Shown: positions 1-7,170, counted from the first letter of the stretch. The stretch is 16,175 nucleotides of DNA from Gp6-AA40 sp050742535 (GCA_050742535.1 JBOGIQ010000115.1:1-16175), one strand, 5' to 3'. The notes: generated by a model from the letters alone, not told the origin. Made by a program: numbers and translations.

Positions 1-2
1 TT

Positions 3-68
3 CGTGCTGGTGCACGCAGCAGGGACTGGTGCGCCTCGGCGGCGGCTCCCGGAGAGCTACGGGCATGA
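3..68 (+). CDS. Possible 3' end of an upstream gene (partial, unrecognised)
   Basis: A frame open from the left edge ends in TGA at 66-68. This overlaps the proposed ATG of the RNase gene (65-67) in the ATGA arrangement found at almost every junction in the window. That overlap is the only real support. The roughly 21 visible residues match no family I recognise, and third-position GC in this frame is lower than in the frame that continues into the RNase. An upstream gene could instead end further left, so treat this as a weak call. Confidence 0.22.
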   Translation, partial: RAGARSRDWCASAAAPGELRA

Positions 69-1675
69 CCAAGGAGATGATCATCTCCTCGAGCGCCCAC
101 GAAACACGGGTCGCCATTCTCGAGGACGATCAGGTCGCGGAAATTTTCATCGAGCGCGAGCGCTCGCGCGGCGTTGTCGGGAACTTGTACAAGGGCCGGG
201 TATCGAAGGTCTTACCCGGCATGCAGTCGGCGTTCGTTGACCTCGGCCTCGAGCGCGACGGCTTCCTCTACGTTACCGACGTCGTCGCGACGTTCGAAGA
301 GTTCGATCGCCTCGAGACGGACGAGGATGATGCCGCCCCCGCCGCAAACGGCTCGCGTGGGGTGACCCCTTCGGGTTCGCCTGGCGGGCCCGACAGGGCC
401 CGCCCCACTGGCGGCGGAAGCCGGCGCGATCGTGAGCGCGACAAGGGCCCCGAGCCGAAGATCGAAGATCTCCTGAAGGAAGGCCAGGAGATCATCGTCC
501 AGGTGGCGAAGGAGCCGCTCGGCACCAAAGGCGCGCGCCTGACCTCGCACGCGACCATGCCGGGACGCTTCCTGGTGTTCATGCCGACCGTGGACCACGT
601 CGGCGTCTCGCGCAAGATCGAGTCGCGTGAAGAACGAAGCCGGCTGCGCGGGATCGTCCGCGAGTTCCGCGAGCAGCACGGCTTCACGGGCGGCGTCATC
701 ATCCGGACCGCCGCCGGCGGCCGCGCCAAAGAGGACATCGTTTCCGATCTCAGCTACTTCCACCGTGTGTGGACGGAGATCCGGCAGAAGGCCGAATCGT
801 CGCGCGCGCCCGCCGTCGTCTACCAGGAGCAAAGTCTGGTCGCCAAGCTGCTGCGCGATCTGCTCACGGAAGAGTTCTCCGCCATCCGCATCGACAACCC
901 GACCGAGCACCGCCGCGTGCTCGAGCTGATCGAGCGGATCATGCCGTCGCTGGCGCCGAAGGTGCGGCTGTTCGAGAAGGAATACCCGATCTTCGAGGAG
1001 TACGGCGTTCAGGCCGAAATCGATCGGGCGCTCCGCAGCAAGGTCTGGCTGAAGTCGGGCGGCTCGATCGTCATCAACCAGACCGAAGCGCTCGTCGCCA
1101 TCGACGTGAATACCGGGCGTTACGTCGGCAAGAAAACGGCCGGCCGGCTGGAGGACACGATCCTCAAAACCAACCTGGAAGCGGTCAAGGAGATCATCCG
1201 CCAGATCCGGCTGCGCGATCTGGGCGGCATCATCGTGCTGGACTTCATCGACATGGAGGAGAAGAAGAACCGGCAGAAGGTGTTCCAGACCGTCGAGCAG
1301 GAGCTGCGGAAGGATCGCGCGCCGTCGAAGGCGATCCAGGTCTCGGATTTCGGCCTCGTCATCATCACGCGCAAACGGGTGAAGCAGAGCCTCGAGCGCG
1401 TCCTGACGGACCCCTGTCCGTACTGCGCGGGCAGCTCGGTCATCAAATCCAGCTCGACCATCTGCTACGAGATCCTGGCGGAAGTGAAAAAGATTTCCGC
1501 CGATCTGGACGGCCAGAGTCTCGTCCTGCGCGTCAATCCGGATATCGCGCGCGCCCTCCGCGACGAGGAGCGGGCGGTGTTCCGCGATTTGAAGCAGTCG
1601 CTGGGGCGCGAGATTTCAGTGAAGCCGGACGTTCAGCTCCATCACGAGCAATTTGATTTGATGGCTGTGGGATAA
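65..1675 (+). CDS. rng: Ribonuclease E/G family endoribonuclease (RNase G-like)
   Basis: This is a single-strand-specific endoribonuclease of the RNase E/G family, expected in the cytoplasm in rRNA maturation and mRNA decay. The 536-residue product has the RNase G layout: an S1 RNA-binding domain (about 35-150, containing GNLYKGRV and VLPGMQSAFVDLG), an RNase-H-like/5'-sensor region with GTKGARLT near 160, and a catalytic region with the metal-binding aspartates in VAIDVNTGR (D347) and IIVLDFIDM (D393). A CPYC zinc-link motif follows at 451-454. There is no long RNase E-type scaffold tail. I chose ATG 65 because MTKEMIISSSAHETRVA matches the usual RNase G N-terminus and a GGAG lies about 9 nt upstream; GTG 29 is an in-frame alternative. 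The S1 domain is interrupted by a low-complexity insert of about 40 residues (roughly 90-130), part of which is encoded by a palindromic repeat (357-408). Confidence 0.95.
   Translation: MTKEMIISSSAHETRVAILEDDQVAEIFIERERSRGVVGNLYKGRVSKVLPGMQSAFVDLGLERDGFLYVTDVVATFEEFDRLETDEDDAAPAANGSRGVTPSGSPGGPDRARPTGGGSRRDRERDKGPEPKIEDLLKEGQEIIVQVAKEPLGTKGARLTSHATMPGRFLVFMPTVDHVGVSRKIESREERSRLRGIVREFREQHGFTGGVIIRTAAGGRAKEDIVSDLSYFHRVWTEIRQKAESSRAPAVVYQEQSLVAKLLRDLLTEEFSAIRIDNPTEHRRVLELIERIMPSLAPKVRLFEKEYPIFEEYGVQAEIDRALRSKVWLKSGGSIVINQTEALVAIDVNTGRYVGKKTAGRLEDTILKTNLEAVKEIIRQIRLRDLGGIIVLDFIDMEEKKNRQKVFQTVEQELRKDRAPSKAIQVSDFGLVIITRKRVKQSLERVLTDPCPYCAGSSVIKSSSTICYEILAEVKKISADLDGQSLVLRVNPDIARALRDEERAVFRDLKQSLGREISVKPDVQLHHEQFDLMAVG
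357..408. repeat. Palindromic REP-like element inside the RNase coding sequence
   Basis: The stretch is bounded by GTGGGG (357-362) and its complement CCCCAC (403-408). It contains a 9-bp stem, GGCGGGCCC (383-391) with GGGCCCGCC (396-404), around a GACA loop. Its first 35 bases match the complement of the right end of the 10621-10716 element at 29 of 35 positions by eye, including an uninterrupted 14-base core, CCCTTCGGGTTCGC. It is translated in frame as a Gly/Pro/Ser-rich loop of the S1 domain. The true outer ends are uncertain. Confidence 0.7.
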
Positions 1676-1676
1676 A

Positions 1677-1721
1677 TCGTTCGAGTCGTTCGAGTCGTTC
1701 GAGTCGTTCGGATCGTTCGGG
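1677..1721. repeat. 9-bp tandem repeat (five copies)
   Basis: Three perfect copies of TCGTTCGAG (1677-1703) are followed by two variants, TCGTTCGGA and TCGTTCGGG. They fill almost all of the 57-bp gap between the RNase stop and the ribosome-binding site of the next gene. The last copy runs into the GAGGA Shine-Dalgarno at 1723-1727. Copy-number change here would alter spacing but not any reading frame. Confidence 0.85.
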
Positions 1722-1732
1722 TGAGGACACGA

Positions 1733-2599
1733 ATGCGCGCGATCGTGCTGTCGCTGATATTCACATCGGCCGTTGCGTTCGCCCAGACGCCCGCGGACGG
1801 CGCGCGCTTCGACGTCGTCTCGATCAAAAGAAATACTTCTAACGCGCTTGGGTCGAATGGCAGCAGCGAGCGGCCCGACGGCGGCTTTACGCTGCTGAAC
1901 GTGCCGATGATGACCCTCGTTGCGCGCGCGCAGTTTCCGCTGATCGCACCAGTCGACATGGTCGGGCTGCCTGAGTGGGCACGGACCGAACGGTATGACG
2001 CGATCGCCACATCGTCGCTCTCGCGTCCGGCCACGCCGCAGGAGCGCGCGGCGATGGTGCGCGCGATGCTCGTCGACCGCGTCAAACTCGCGACACACGT
2101 CGAAAAACGGCAGCTGCCCGTCTACGACCTCATGCTCGCCCGCGCCGACGGGCGCCTTGGCGCCGGGATCAAGCCCTCTGAGATTGATTGTGTCGCCAAG
2201 GCCGCAGCCGATCGCGCAGGTGCCGAAGCCGCTGCGGCAGCAGGAACGCCACCGGCTCGTCCGACGATTCCGGATTTCAATGCTCCGCCGCCGACGTGTG
2301 GCCCTATCCGAGTGGGCACCGGCATGGAGGGTGACATGACGATGGAGACTCTTGCCCGCATGCTGCGGGCCGGCGCCGGCCGGCCGATTGTCGACAAAAC
2401 GGGCCTGAAGGGGAGCTTTCGGGTGAAGGTCGAGTTCGACCGGTTCCTGGGTGGCGGCCCGGACGTCACGCCCTCACCCAACGGTCTGCCCACCGTTTTT
2501 TCCGCGCTGCCCGCGCAACTTGGGCTGAAGCTCGAAGCGTCGAAAGCGGAGCAGGAGGTGCTCGTAATCGACCGCCTGGAGCGTCCGACAGAGAACTGA
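1733..2599 (+). CDS. DUF3738 / TIGR03435 family secreted protein
   Basis: This 288-residue exported protein belongs to the TIGR03435 (DUF3738) family, which is expanded in Acidobacteria and has no firmly assigned biochemical role. A signal peptide is visible (MRAIVLSLIFTSAVAFAQ), with probable cleavage after AFAQ. The family pattern follows: FDVVSIKRN near the mature N-terminus, then a region giving LVARAQFPLIAPVDMVGLPEW and RYDAIATS, then MVRAMLVDRVKLATHVEKRQLPVYDLMLA, and a C-terminal half with IVDKTGLKGSFRVKVEFDR and EQEVLVIDRLERPTEN. An Ala/Pro-rich stretch sits at about 160-185. I chose ATG 1733 over the in-frame GTG 1721 because GAGGA lies 5 nt upstream. In other Acidobacteria this domain is often fused to an M56 peptidase. 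Here it sits just upstream of a BlaI-M56 pair, which suggests, but does not prove, a shared function. Confidence 0.88.
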   Translation: MRAIVLSLIFTSAVAFAQTPADGARFDVVSIKRNTSNALGSNGSSERPDGGFTLLNVPMMTLVARAQFPLIAPVDMVGLPEWARTERYDAIATSSLSRPATPQERAAMVRAMLVDRVKLATHVEKRQLPVYDLMLARADGRLGAGIKPSEIDCVAKAAADRAGAEAAAAAGTPPARPTIPDFNAPPPTCGPIRVGTGMEGDMTMETLARMLRAGAGRPIVDKTGLKGSFRVKVEFDRFLGGGPDVTPSPNGLPTVFSALPAQLGLKLEASKAEQEVLVIDRLERPTEN

Positions 2600-2612
2600 C
2601 CGCGAATAAGGC

Positions 2613-2640
2613 TTGACGAGCGTACCTCGACGGATCTACT
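2613..2640 (+). promoter_or_regulatory. Predicted sigma70-type promoter of the blaI-M56 operon
   Basis: TTGACG (2613-2618) followed after 16 bp by TCTACT (2635-2640) gives a reasonable -35/-10 pair. It lies in the only AT-rich gap of this region, between the DUF3738 stop and the repressor start. The -10 hexamer overlaps the left arm of the operator at 2637-2652, so a bound repressor would block polymerase. This is by-eye matching only. Confidence 0.5.
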
Positions 2641-2652
2641 AATTACTTAGTA
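2637..2652. promoter_or_regulatory. BlaI/MecI-type operator (perfect inverted repeat)
   Basis: TACTAA-TTAC-TTAGTA is a perfect 6-4-6 inverted repeat, 62 bp upstream of the BlaI start codon. BlaI-family repressors bind short dyads with TAC/GTA half-site ends, such as the TACTAC-N4-GTAGTA type reported for mycobacterial BlaI. Its position across the predicted -10 fits autorepression of the repressor-protease operon. Confidence 0.72.
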
Positions 2653-2683
2653 TTTAGTTTTTGAGGGGATTGAAGACAAGAAG

Positions 2684-2701
2684 GTCCGCCTGAAGGCGGA
2701 C
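2684..2701. repeat. TGAA-loop hairpin repeat in the blaI leader
   Basis: GTCCGCC-TGAA-GGCGGAC is a perfect 7-bp stem with a TGAA loop, followed by CACTGC. The same hairpin recurs at 5449-5466, and relatives lie at 5533-5548 and 12370-12391. This copy lies in the 5' leader of blaI, and its right arm (GGCGGA) is the most purine-rich stretch before the ATG. It could therefore affect translation, though the sequence does not show this. Confidence 0.8.
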
Positions 2702-2714
2702 ACTGCGAATCGAC

Positions 2715-3098
2715 ATGAGAACACCGCATCCGACGCTGACCCCGCAGGAGCTGGCCATCATGAAGGTCGTCTGGCGCAAGGACGAGGCAACGGTCCGCGA
2801 CGTCTACGAGGCGCTGCGCGCGACACGGCCGATTGCCTACACCACCGTCATGACGATGATGCGCATCCTGCAGGAGAAGGGATATCTGACCAAGGCCACC
2901 GAGGACCGCGCGCATGTCTATCGCCCGGCGAAGCCGCGCCAGCAGGTCATCGGCGGCATGGTGCGCGACTTCCTCGACCGCGTGTTCGACGGCGCGTCCG
3001 ACCCGCTGCTCGTGCACCTCGCCCGCGACAACAAGCTCACGCCGAAGCAGCGGCGTCTGGTGAAGCAGCTGCTCGACGAGAAGGACGGTGAGCAATGA
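2715..3098 (+). CDS. blaI: BlaI/MecI/CopY family transcriptional repressor
   Basis: This is a 127-residue winged-helix repressor of the BlaI/MecI/CopY family, the usual length. The N-terminus (LTPQELAIMKVVWRKDEATVRDVYEAL) gives the first helices. AYTTVMTMMRILQEKGYL (41-58) is the recognition helix and start of the wing, and HVYRPAKPR ends the DNA-binding domain. Residues from about 75 onward form the helical dimerisation part, where BlaR1-linked proteolysis occurs in classical systems. Its stop overlaps the M56 start by 4 bp (ATGA, 3095-3098), so the two are translationally coupled. A dyad typical of this family lies upstream at 2637-2652. The start has no strong Shine-Dalgarno. The target is probably its own operon, since no beta-lactamase gene is present. 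Confidence 0.92.
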   Translation: MRTPHPTLTPQELAIMKVVWRKDEATVRDVYEALRATRPIAYTTVMTMMRILQEKGYLTKATEDRAHVYRPAKPRQQVIGGMVRDFLDRVFDGASDPLLVHLARDNKLTPKQRRLVKQLLDEKDGEQ

Positions 3099-5434
3099 CG
3101 GCAGCTTCCTTCTTCCGCGATCTGGCGGCGTTTTCCGTGCAGATCGCGATAGTGGTCCTCGTCGTCGCGGCCCTGCTGCGTGCGGTGCGGATTCCCGCCC
3201 GCGCCCGCTACCTCTGCCTGCGGCTGACGCTGCTGGCCTGCCTGGTCGTCCCCTGGACCCTTCGTTCAGTGGTTGTCGTCACCCACGCGCCGGAGGGCGC
3301 GGCTCGGCACGCTGCGAATTCCCTGACCGCGCCGGGTCAAGTCGCAACCGCGATGCCGGTGGTGCCGCCTTCGTCCACCGCAACCGGACAGCCGCAGCTG
3401 GTTCCTGACGTGCCCTGGACCACCGTTGGCCTTGTCACCCTGATCGCAGGCGTGGCGGCCAGGGCGATTTGGCTCGCGATCGGCTTCTTCCGCCTGGGCC
3501 GGTTGACGCGCCGGGCTGTGCCTATCGAATCGGCCGAGTACGCGTCGGTCCAGGAGCAGCTCGGCACGTCGGCAACCATCTCGGAGGTCGATCGGCTGGC
3601 CCAGCCCGTGACGTTTGGATTCCGGCGTCCGACGGTGCTGCTGCCGGACGTGCTGGCGGTTGCGCCCGCTCCTTTGCGCCGCGCGGTTGTCACGCATGAG
3701 CTGTTTCACGTCCGTCGCGGCGATTGGCTATCGCTGCTGGGAGAGGAAGCGGTCCGCACGGCGCTCTGGTTCCACCCGGCAATCCACTGGCTGACGTCGA
3801 GCATCCAGCTCGCCAGGGAAGAGATGGTTGACGAACTGACGGTTCGAGCGACAGGAGACCGGCGTGCCTACATGCAGGCGCTGCTCGCGTTTGCCGACAC
3901 CGGCGGGCTGCGGCCCCTCGACTGGGCTCGGGGCGGGCCGGCTTCGGCTTTCGCACATCGCCGTCAGCTGTTCCACCGGATTCTGAGCGTGTCAAAGGAG
4001 AGGGTGATGTCTGCTCCACGCATCGTGATGTCGGTTGCCGCACTTACCGTCGGCGTTTCCGTTGCCAGCTGGTATGCGAGCAGCGCGTTCCCGATCCTCA
4101 CGGCGAGCCGCATCGAGCCGCCAGCGGTCGGCCGCCCGTTGATCGACGATGGTTGGCTCATCGCAGAACCTCAATCCGTGACGGTCGCGGCTGCGGACCA
4201 GCGGGGCTCGGCATCCAGCGACCGTGATGAACCGAACGAGGTGACCCCGGAAAATCCGATTCCGCGCCGGACACGCGGCAGTTCGCCGGCCTGGCCGTCG
4301 CAGTATGCCGGCCGGCAGGTTGAGGTCATCGTCAACACGCTCGTCAAGATCGGCCGCGACGGTGTGGTCACGAACGTTTTCGATAAGGGATGTGCCGTTC
4401 AGCGGGGCGACGCCGCCTGCGGTCCGTTCTTCGAGGCGGCGGCTGCAGCTATCCGTCAATGGCGATACGACCGGCCGGTTCGCGGTCCGCTCCAGTTCAG
4501 CGTCGCAGTGACCTTCCGGCCGGGAGCCGAGGCGGTCGTCGTGCAATCGCCGGCGGCATTCGTGCAGCAAAGGCTCGTCGGCGGCGCCGTCGACGTTTCG
4601 GAATGGGAGAGGTACATACGCGAGACGCAGGAAAGTCTCCGGCTGCTGGCACAGCAAACTGATGGCATTGCCGTCGTCAATCAAAAGGACTTCGAACGGG
4701 AACTCCGGGCGATCGAGGAACAAAACGCCTCGGCCGACATGACGAAGCAGCAGCTCGAAGAGTTACGGAATGGGTTGCGTGAACTGGAGCGAGCCCTGCA
4801 GCTGGCTCTTGAGCGCGGACCAAACAGCGAGGACGTAGCGAGATATCGCGAAAGACTTGAAAGGATGAACGACGAATTGGCGTCCTTGCAGCGCCACTTG
4901 GCAAGCACGCGTGCGCGCTCCTCCGAGCTCGCGGCGGCAGCTGCCCGGCGGGAGCAGGCGGAAGCAGCGTTGCGTGCGTCCCTCGTTGCCGAGCAACTCG
5001 CGCGTGAGCAGGAGGCCGAACGGGCCGAGCGTGACGCTCGCGTCCGGGCTCTTGCCGAACGCGGCTTGATCGCCCCTTCAGCCGCGCAGCAGATCCTGGC
5101 GCAGGCGGCGAACCAGCGGCCGCTCGTGTCGCCCAGCGGAAAGACGCCCGTTCGGAGCGATACACCAGGCGTGCAGATGCCGATAGTGACGAGAAAGGTC
5201 GATCCCCAGCATCCGATAGTGGCGATGCAGGCGCGCGTCAGCGGCACCGTCGTTCTGGAAGTGCTGGTGGACGAACGGGGCAACGTGGCGGACGCACGGG
5301 TCGCCAGGTCGATTCCTCTGCTGGATCAGGCGGCGTTGGATGCCGTGAAACAGTGGCAGTTCAAGCCGGCGATGCTGAAGGGCGAAGCCGTGCCGGTTAT
5401 CGTGCAGATCGAGATGAACTTCACGTTGAAGTAG
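3095..5434 (+). CDS. M56 (BlaR1-type) membrane metalloprotease with two TonB-like domains and a coiled coil
   Basis: This 779-residue integral membrane protein is the likely antirepressor partner of the preceding BlaI. Hydrophobic segments lie at about 13-31, 39-60, 107-132 and 306-328. The zinc-protease core is HELFHVRRGD (H201, E202, H205), FHPAIHW and REEMVDE (about 241-247), as in M56 peptidases. The outer part differs from BlaR1, with no penicillin-binding sensor recognised. Residues about 400-478 resemble a TonB C-terminal fold (VEVIVNTLVKIGRDGVV, AAIRQWRYDRPV) with two cysteines (C433, C442). Residues about 500-690 are a long Glu/Arg/Ala/Leu coiled coil. Residues about 695-779 are a clear TonB C-terminal domain (GTVVLEVLVDERGNV, AALDAVKQWQFKPA). 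The stimulus is unknown; envelope stress or contact with an outer-membrane protein is a guess. Confidence 0.88.
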   Translation: MTAASFFRDLAAFSVQIAIVVLVVAALLRAVRIPARARYLCLRLTLLACLVVPWTLRSVVVVTHAPEGAARHAANSLTAPGQVATAMPVVPPSSTATGQPQLVPDVPWTTVGLVTLIAGVAARAIWLAIGFFRLGRLTRRAVPIESAEYASVQEQLGTSATISEVDRLAQPVTFGFRRPTVLLPDVLAVAPAPLRRAVVTHELFHVRRGDWLSLLGEEAVRTALWFHPAIHWLTSSIQLAREEMVDELTVRATGDRRAYMQALLAFADTGGLRPLDWARGGPASAFAHRRQLFHRILSVSKERVMSAPRIVMSVAALTVGVSVASWYASSAFPILTASRIEPPAVGRPLIDDGWLIAEPQSVTVAAADQRGSASSDRDEPNEVTPENPIPRRTRGSSPAWPSQYAGRQVEVIVNTLVKIGRDGVVTNVFDKGCAVQRGDAACGPFFEAAAAAIRQWRYDRPVRGPLQFSVAVTFRPGAEAVVVQSPAAFVQQRLVGGAVDVSEWERYIRETQESLRLLAQQTDGIAVVNQKDFERELRAIEEQNASADMTKQQLEELRNGLRELERALQLALERGPNSEDVARYRERLERMNDELASLQRHLASTRARSSELAAAAARREQAEAALRASLVAEQLAREQEAERAERDARVRALAERGLIAPSAAQQILAQAANQRPLVSPSGKTPVRSDTPGVQMPIVTRKVDPQHPIVAMQARVSGTVVLEVLVDERGNVADARVARSIPLLDQAALDAVKQWQFKPAMLKGEAVPVIVQIEMNFTLK

Positions 5435-5448
5435 CTTTCGCTTTTAAG

Positions 5449-5466
5449 GTCCGCCTGAAGGCGGAC
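5449..5466. repeat. TGAA-loop hairpin repeat, convergent junction
   Basis: GTCCGCC-TGAA-GGCGGAC is identical to 2684-2701 and is followed here by CACTAC. It starts 14 bp after the M56 stop and could act as a terminator or mRNA-end hairpin for that operon. No T-run follows, so intrinsic termination is not supported by sequence alone. Confidence 0.8.
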
Positions 5467-5471
5467 ACTAC

Positions 5472-5526
5472 GTGGAGGCGGACACACTACGTGGAGGCGG
5501 ACACACTACGTGGAGGCGGACACTAC
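5472..5526. repeat. 19-bp tandem repeat (two full copies and one 17-bp copy)
   Basis: GTGGAGGCGGACACACTAC occurs at 5472-5490 and 5491-5509. A third copy, lacking one AC, lies at 5510-5526. Each unit holds the right arm (GGCGGAC) and CACTAC flank of the adjacent TGAA hairpin, so the array looks like duplication of half of that element. It lies between two convergent genes and encodes nothing recognisable. Confidence 0.85.
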
Positions 5527-5532
5527 GAACAA

Positions 5533-5548
5533 TCCGGCTGAAGCCGGA
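5533..5548 (-). terminator. Hairpin just past the phosphatase stop, possible terminator
   Basis: TCCGGC-TGAA-GCCGGA (plus strand) is a 6-bp stem with a TGAA loop, 8 bp beyond the phosphatase stop codon. On the minus strand it is followed by TTGTTCG, only a weak T-tract. It is a shorter relative of the TGAA hairpin repeats, so it may be a repeat that happens to serve as an RNA end. Confidence 0.4.
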
Positions 5549-5556
5549 CTCCCCGG

Positions 5557-7170
5557 CTACTTGAGAGCTTCGGCGAGGACGCGGCCCTCGGCTTTTCCCA
5601 TCTTGATGCCGGCGATGCGCGCGAGCGTCGGGGCAATGTCCGCCGGGGTCGACGGTTGCTCGAACCGTCCCGGCTTGATGCCCGCACCGAACAGGACGAC
5701 AGGCACGCGCTGATCGTAGTCGTAGGGCGCGCCATGTGACCCGGCTTCTGCCGCGGCGCGTCCACCAATCGGCCAGTTCGGCTTCGCCACGACGATCAGA
5801 TCGCCGCTGCGCCCTTCGAAGTTCGTCAACGCCGCAGCCCGGACGATCGGGTCGGCTGAGCGGTCCGACAGTCTGTCTTTCCTCAGCACGCGGTCGACGC
5901 CCGGAATCGTCATCACCGCTTTTTCGATGGCGGTCATCAATCCCGCATCGGCGCGAACGCGATCGAAGATCCCGTCGGCAAACCGGATGAAATCGCCCGC
6001 GGCGACGACGTAGCGCGTATTGGCCGGCGGCGGGCCAAAGCGGGTATTCAGGATCTCTTCGATGCGCTCGCGCAGATCTTCAGACGCAACCCGGCTCGCG
6101 CCGCGGGTGACCGGAACATCGGACACGCCGTGATCCGCCGACAGCGCCAGCACATATCGCTGACGCCCCACCCTGGCGTCGAGGTGTCTGATCAACGCGC
6201 CGAGGAGGTCGTCCTGACGCGCGACCGTGTCCTCCAGCTCGCGGCTCGCCGGCCCGAACGGGTGACCGACCGTGTCGCTGGACGAGAAGCCGATGCCGAG
6301 AAAATCGGTCGCGTCGCGCGAACCGAGCTTGAACGCGTCGACGAGCTCTGCCGCCATCCGTCCCAGATACGCGTCGCTGAACGGGCTGGCCCTCCACAGC
6401 GCCACGGCGTCGTCGCGGCTGTTCGTGGCCCCTCTGATCTCGTGGGGAAAGAGCCCGGTCCACGGCTGCCGCGGACGCTCGCCGACGCCAGCGTCGGGAT
6501 TGCGATACGTGTCGCGCGGATCGCGCAGCGTCCAGAACCTTCCGAAGTCGTTTTCGAACGAATCGCGCGCCAGAAATGCGCGGACGGCTGGAACGGTGTC
6601 GGACGCAAAGGCCCGCGAGGTCACGAACGAGCCGACGCCTGCTGTCTCCTCGAACCAGGTGACCGCGTCACCGTCGCGCCCCGCCAGCCCGATGGCGCTC
6701 CGGGCTTTCATCGACAGCGTCACCACCCGCGTGCCCGGCTTCTGTCCGCGCAGTTCGTCGGCGAGCGTCGGCGCCATCGATCGCCGCGCGCTCTTGCCAA
6801 GCTTCGACGCACGTCCATAGGTCACGATCGACGACTGGTCGTCGTCGGTGCACTCGACCGATCGCCGCGCGTCGCGATCCCACCACAGGTCCGAGACCAT
6901 CCCATGCGTGCGCGGAAACGCGCCCGTGCTGATCGTGAAATGGCCGGCGCAGGTGTCCGTATGCAGGTAGGGATACGCCGCGCGCGTGAAGACCGCTCCC
7001 TCGGCCAGCAGCGTGCGGAAGCCGTCGCGCCAATGGGAGGCGAAGGTCGTCAGGTAGTCGGCGCGAAATTGATCCAGGACGACAATGACGACGAGGCGGA
7101 TTGGCTGCTGGCCGCTGACGGCGGCGGTGAGGAGAACGACCGCCGCAAGGGCGGTCAGCAGTCGGAGCAT
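5557..7170 (-). CDS. Secreted PafA-like alkaline phosphatase (type I phosphodiesterase/nucleotide pyrophosphatase superfamily)
   Basis: This 537-residue exported phosphomonoesterase or phosphodiesterase is probably periplasmic and releases phosphate from organic esters. A signal peptide (1-20, ending AAVSG) is followed by the alkaline-phosphatase fold. D33 lies in VLDQFRADYL, nucleophile T73 in HTDTCAGH, D299 and H303 in SSSDTVGHPFGP, D346 and H347 in LSADHG, and H479 in AGSHGAPYDYDQ. These supply the two-zinc site. LSMKARSAI (K155, R157) matches the Lys-x-Arg phosphate-contact pair of PafA-type monoesterases. From memory of PafA, its substrate-contacting Asn (N100) aligns with D94 here (HGMVSDLWWD), an Asn-to-Asp difference worth checking. 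No strong Shine-Dalgarno precedes ATG 7170. The gene lies 85 bp after the DUF4097 stop on the same strand and may be the last gene of that transcript. Confidence 0.87.
   Translation of the reverse strand: MLRLLTALAAVVLLTAAVSGQQPIRLVVIVVLDQFRADYLTTFASHWRDGFRTLLAEGAVFTRAAYPYLHTDTCAGHFTISTGAFPRTHGMVSDLWWDRDARRSVECTDDDQSSIVTYGRASKLGKSARRSMAPTLADELRGQKPGTRVVTLSMKARSAIGLAGRDGDAVTWFEETAGVGSFVTSRAFASDTVPAVRAFLARDSFENDFGRFWTLRDPRDTYRNPDAGVGERPRQPWTGLFPHEIRGATNSRDDAVALWRASPFSDAYLGRMAAELVDAFKLGSRDATDFLGIGFSSSDTVGHPFGPASRELEDTVARQDDLLGALIRHLDARVGRQRYVLALSADHGVSDVPVTRGASRVASEDLRERIEEILNTRFGPPPANTRYVVAAGDFIRFADGIFDRVRADAGLMTAIEKAVMTIPGVDRVLRKDRLSDRSADPIVRAAALTNFEGRSGDLIVVAKPNWPIGGRAAAEAGSHGAPYDYDQRVPVVLFGAGIKPGRFEQPSTPADIAPTLARIAGIKMGKAEGRVLAEALK

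Noticed and set aside
3095..5434. A beta-lactam resistance sensor (BlaR1 proper)
   Set aside because: No penicillin-binding sensor domain or SxxK/KTG motif set is seen after the protease, and there is no beta-lactamase gene in the window.
5472..5526. A small CRISPR array
   Set aside because: The 19-bp units are head to tail with no spacers between them, and no cas gene is present.
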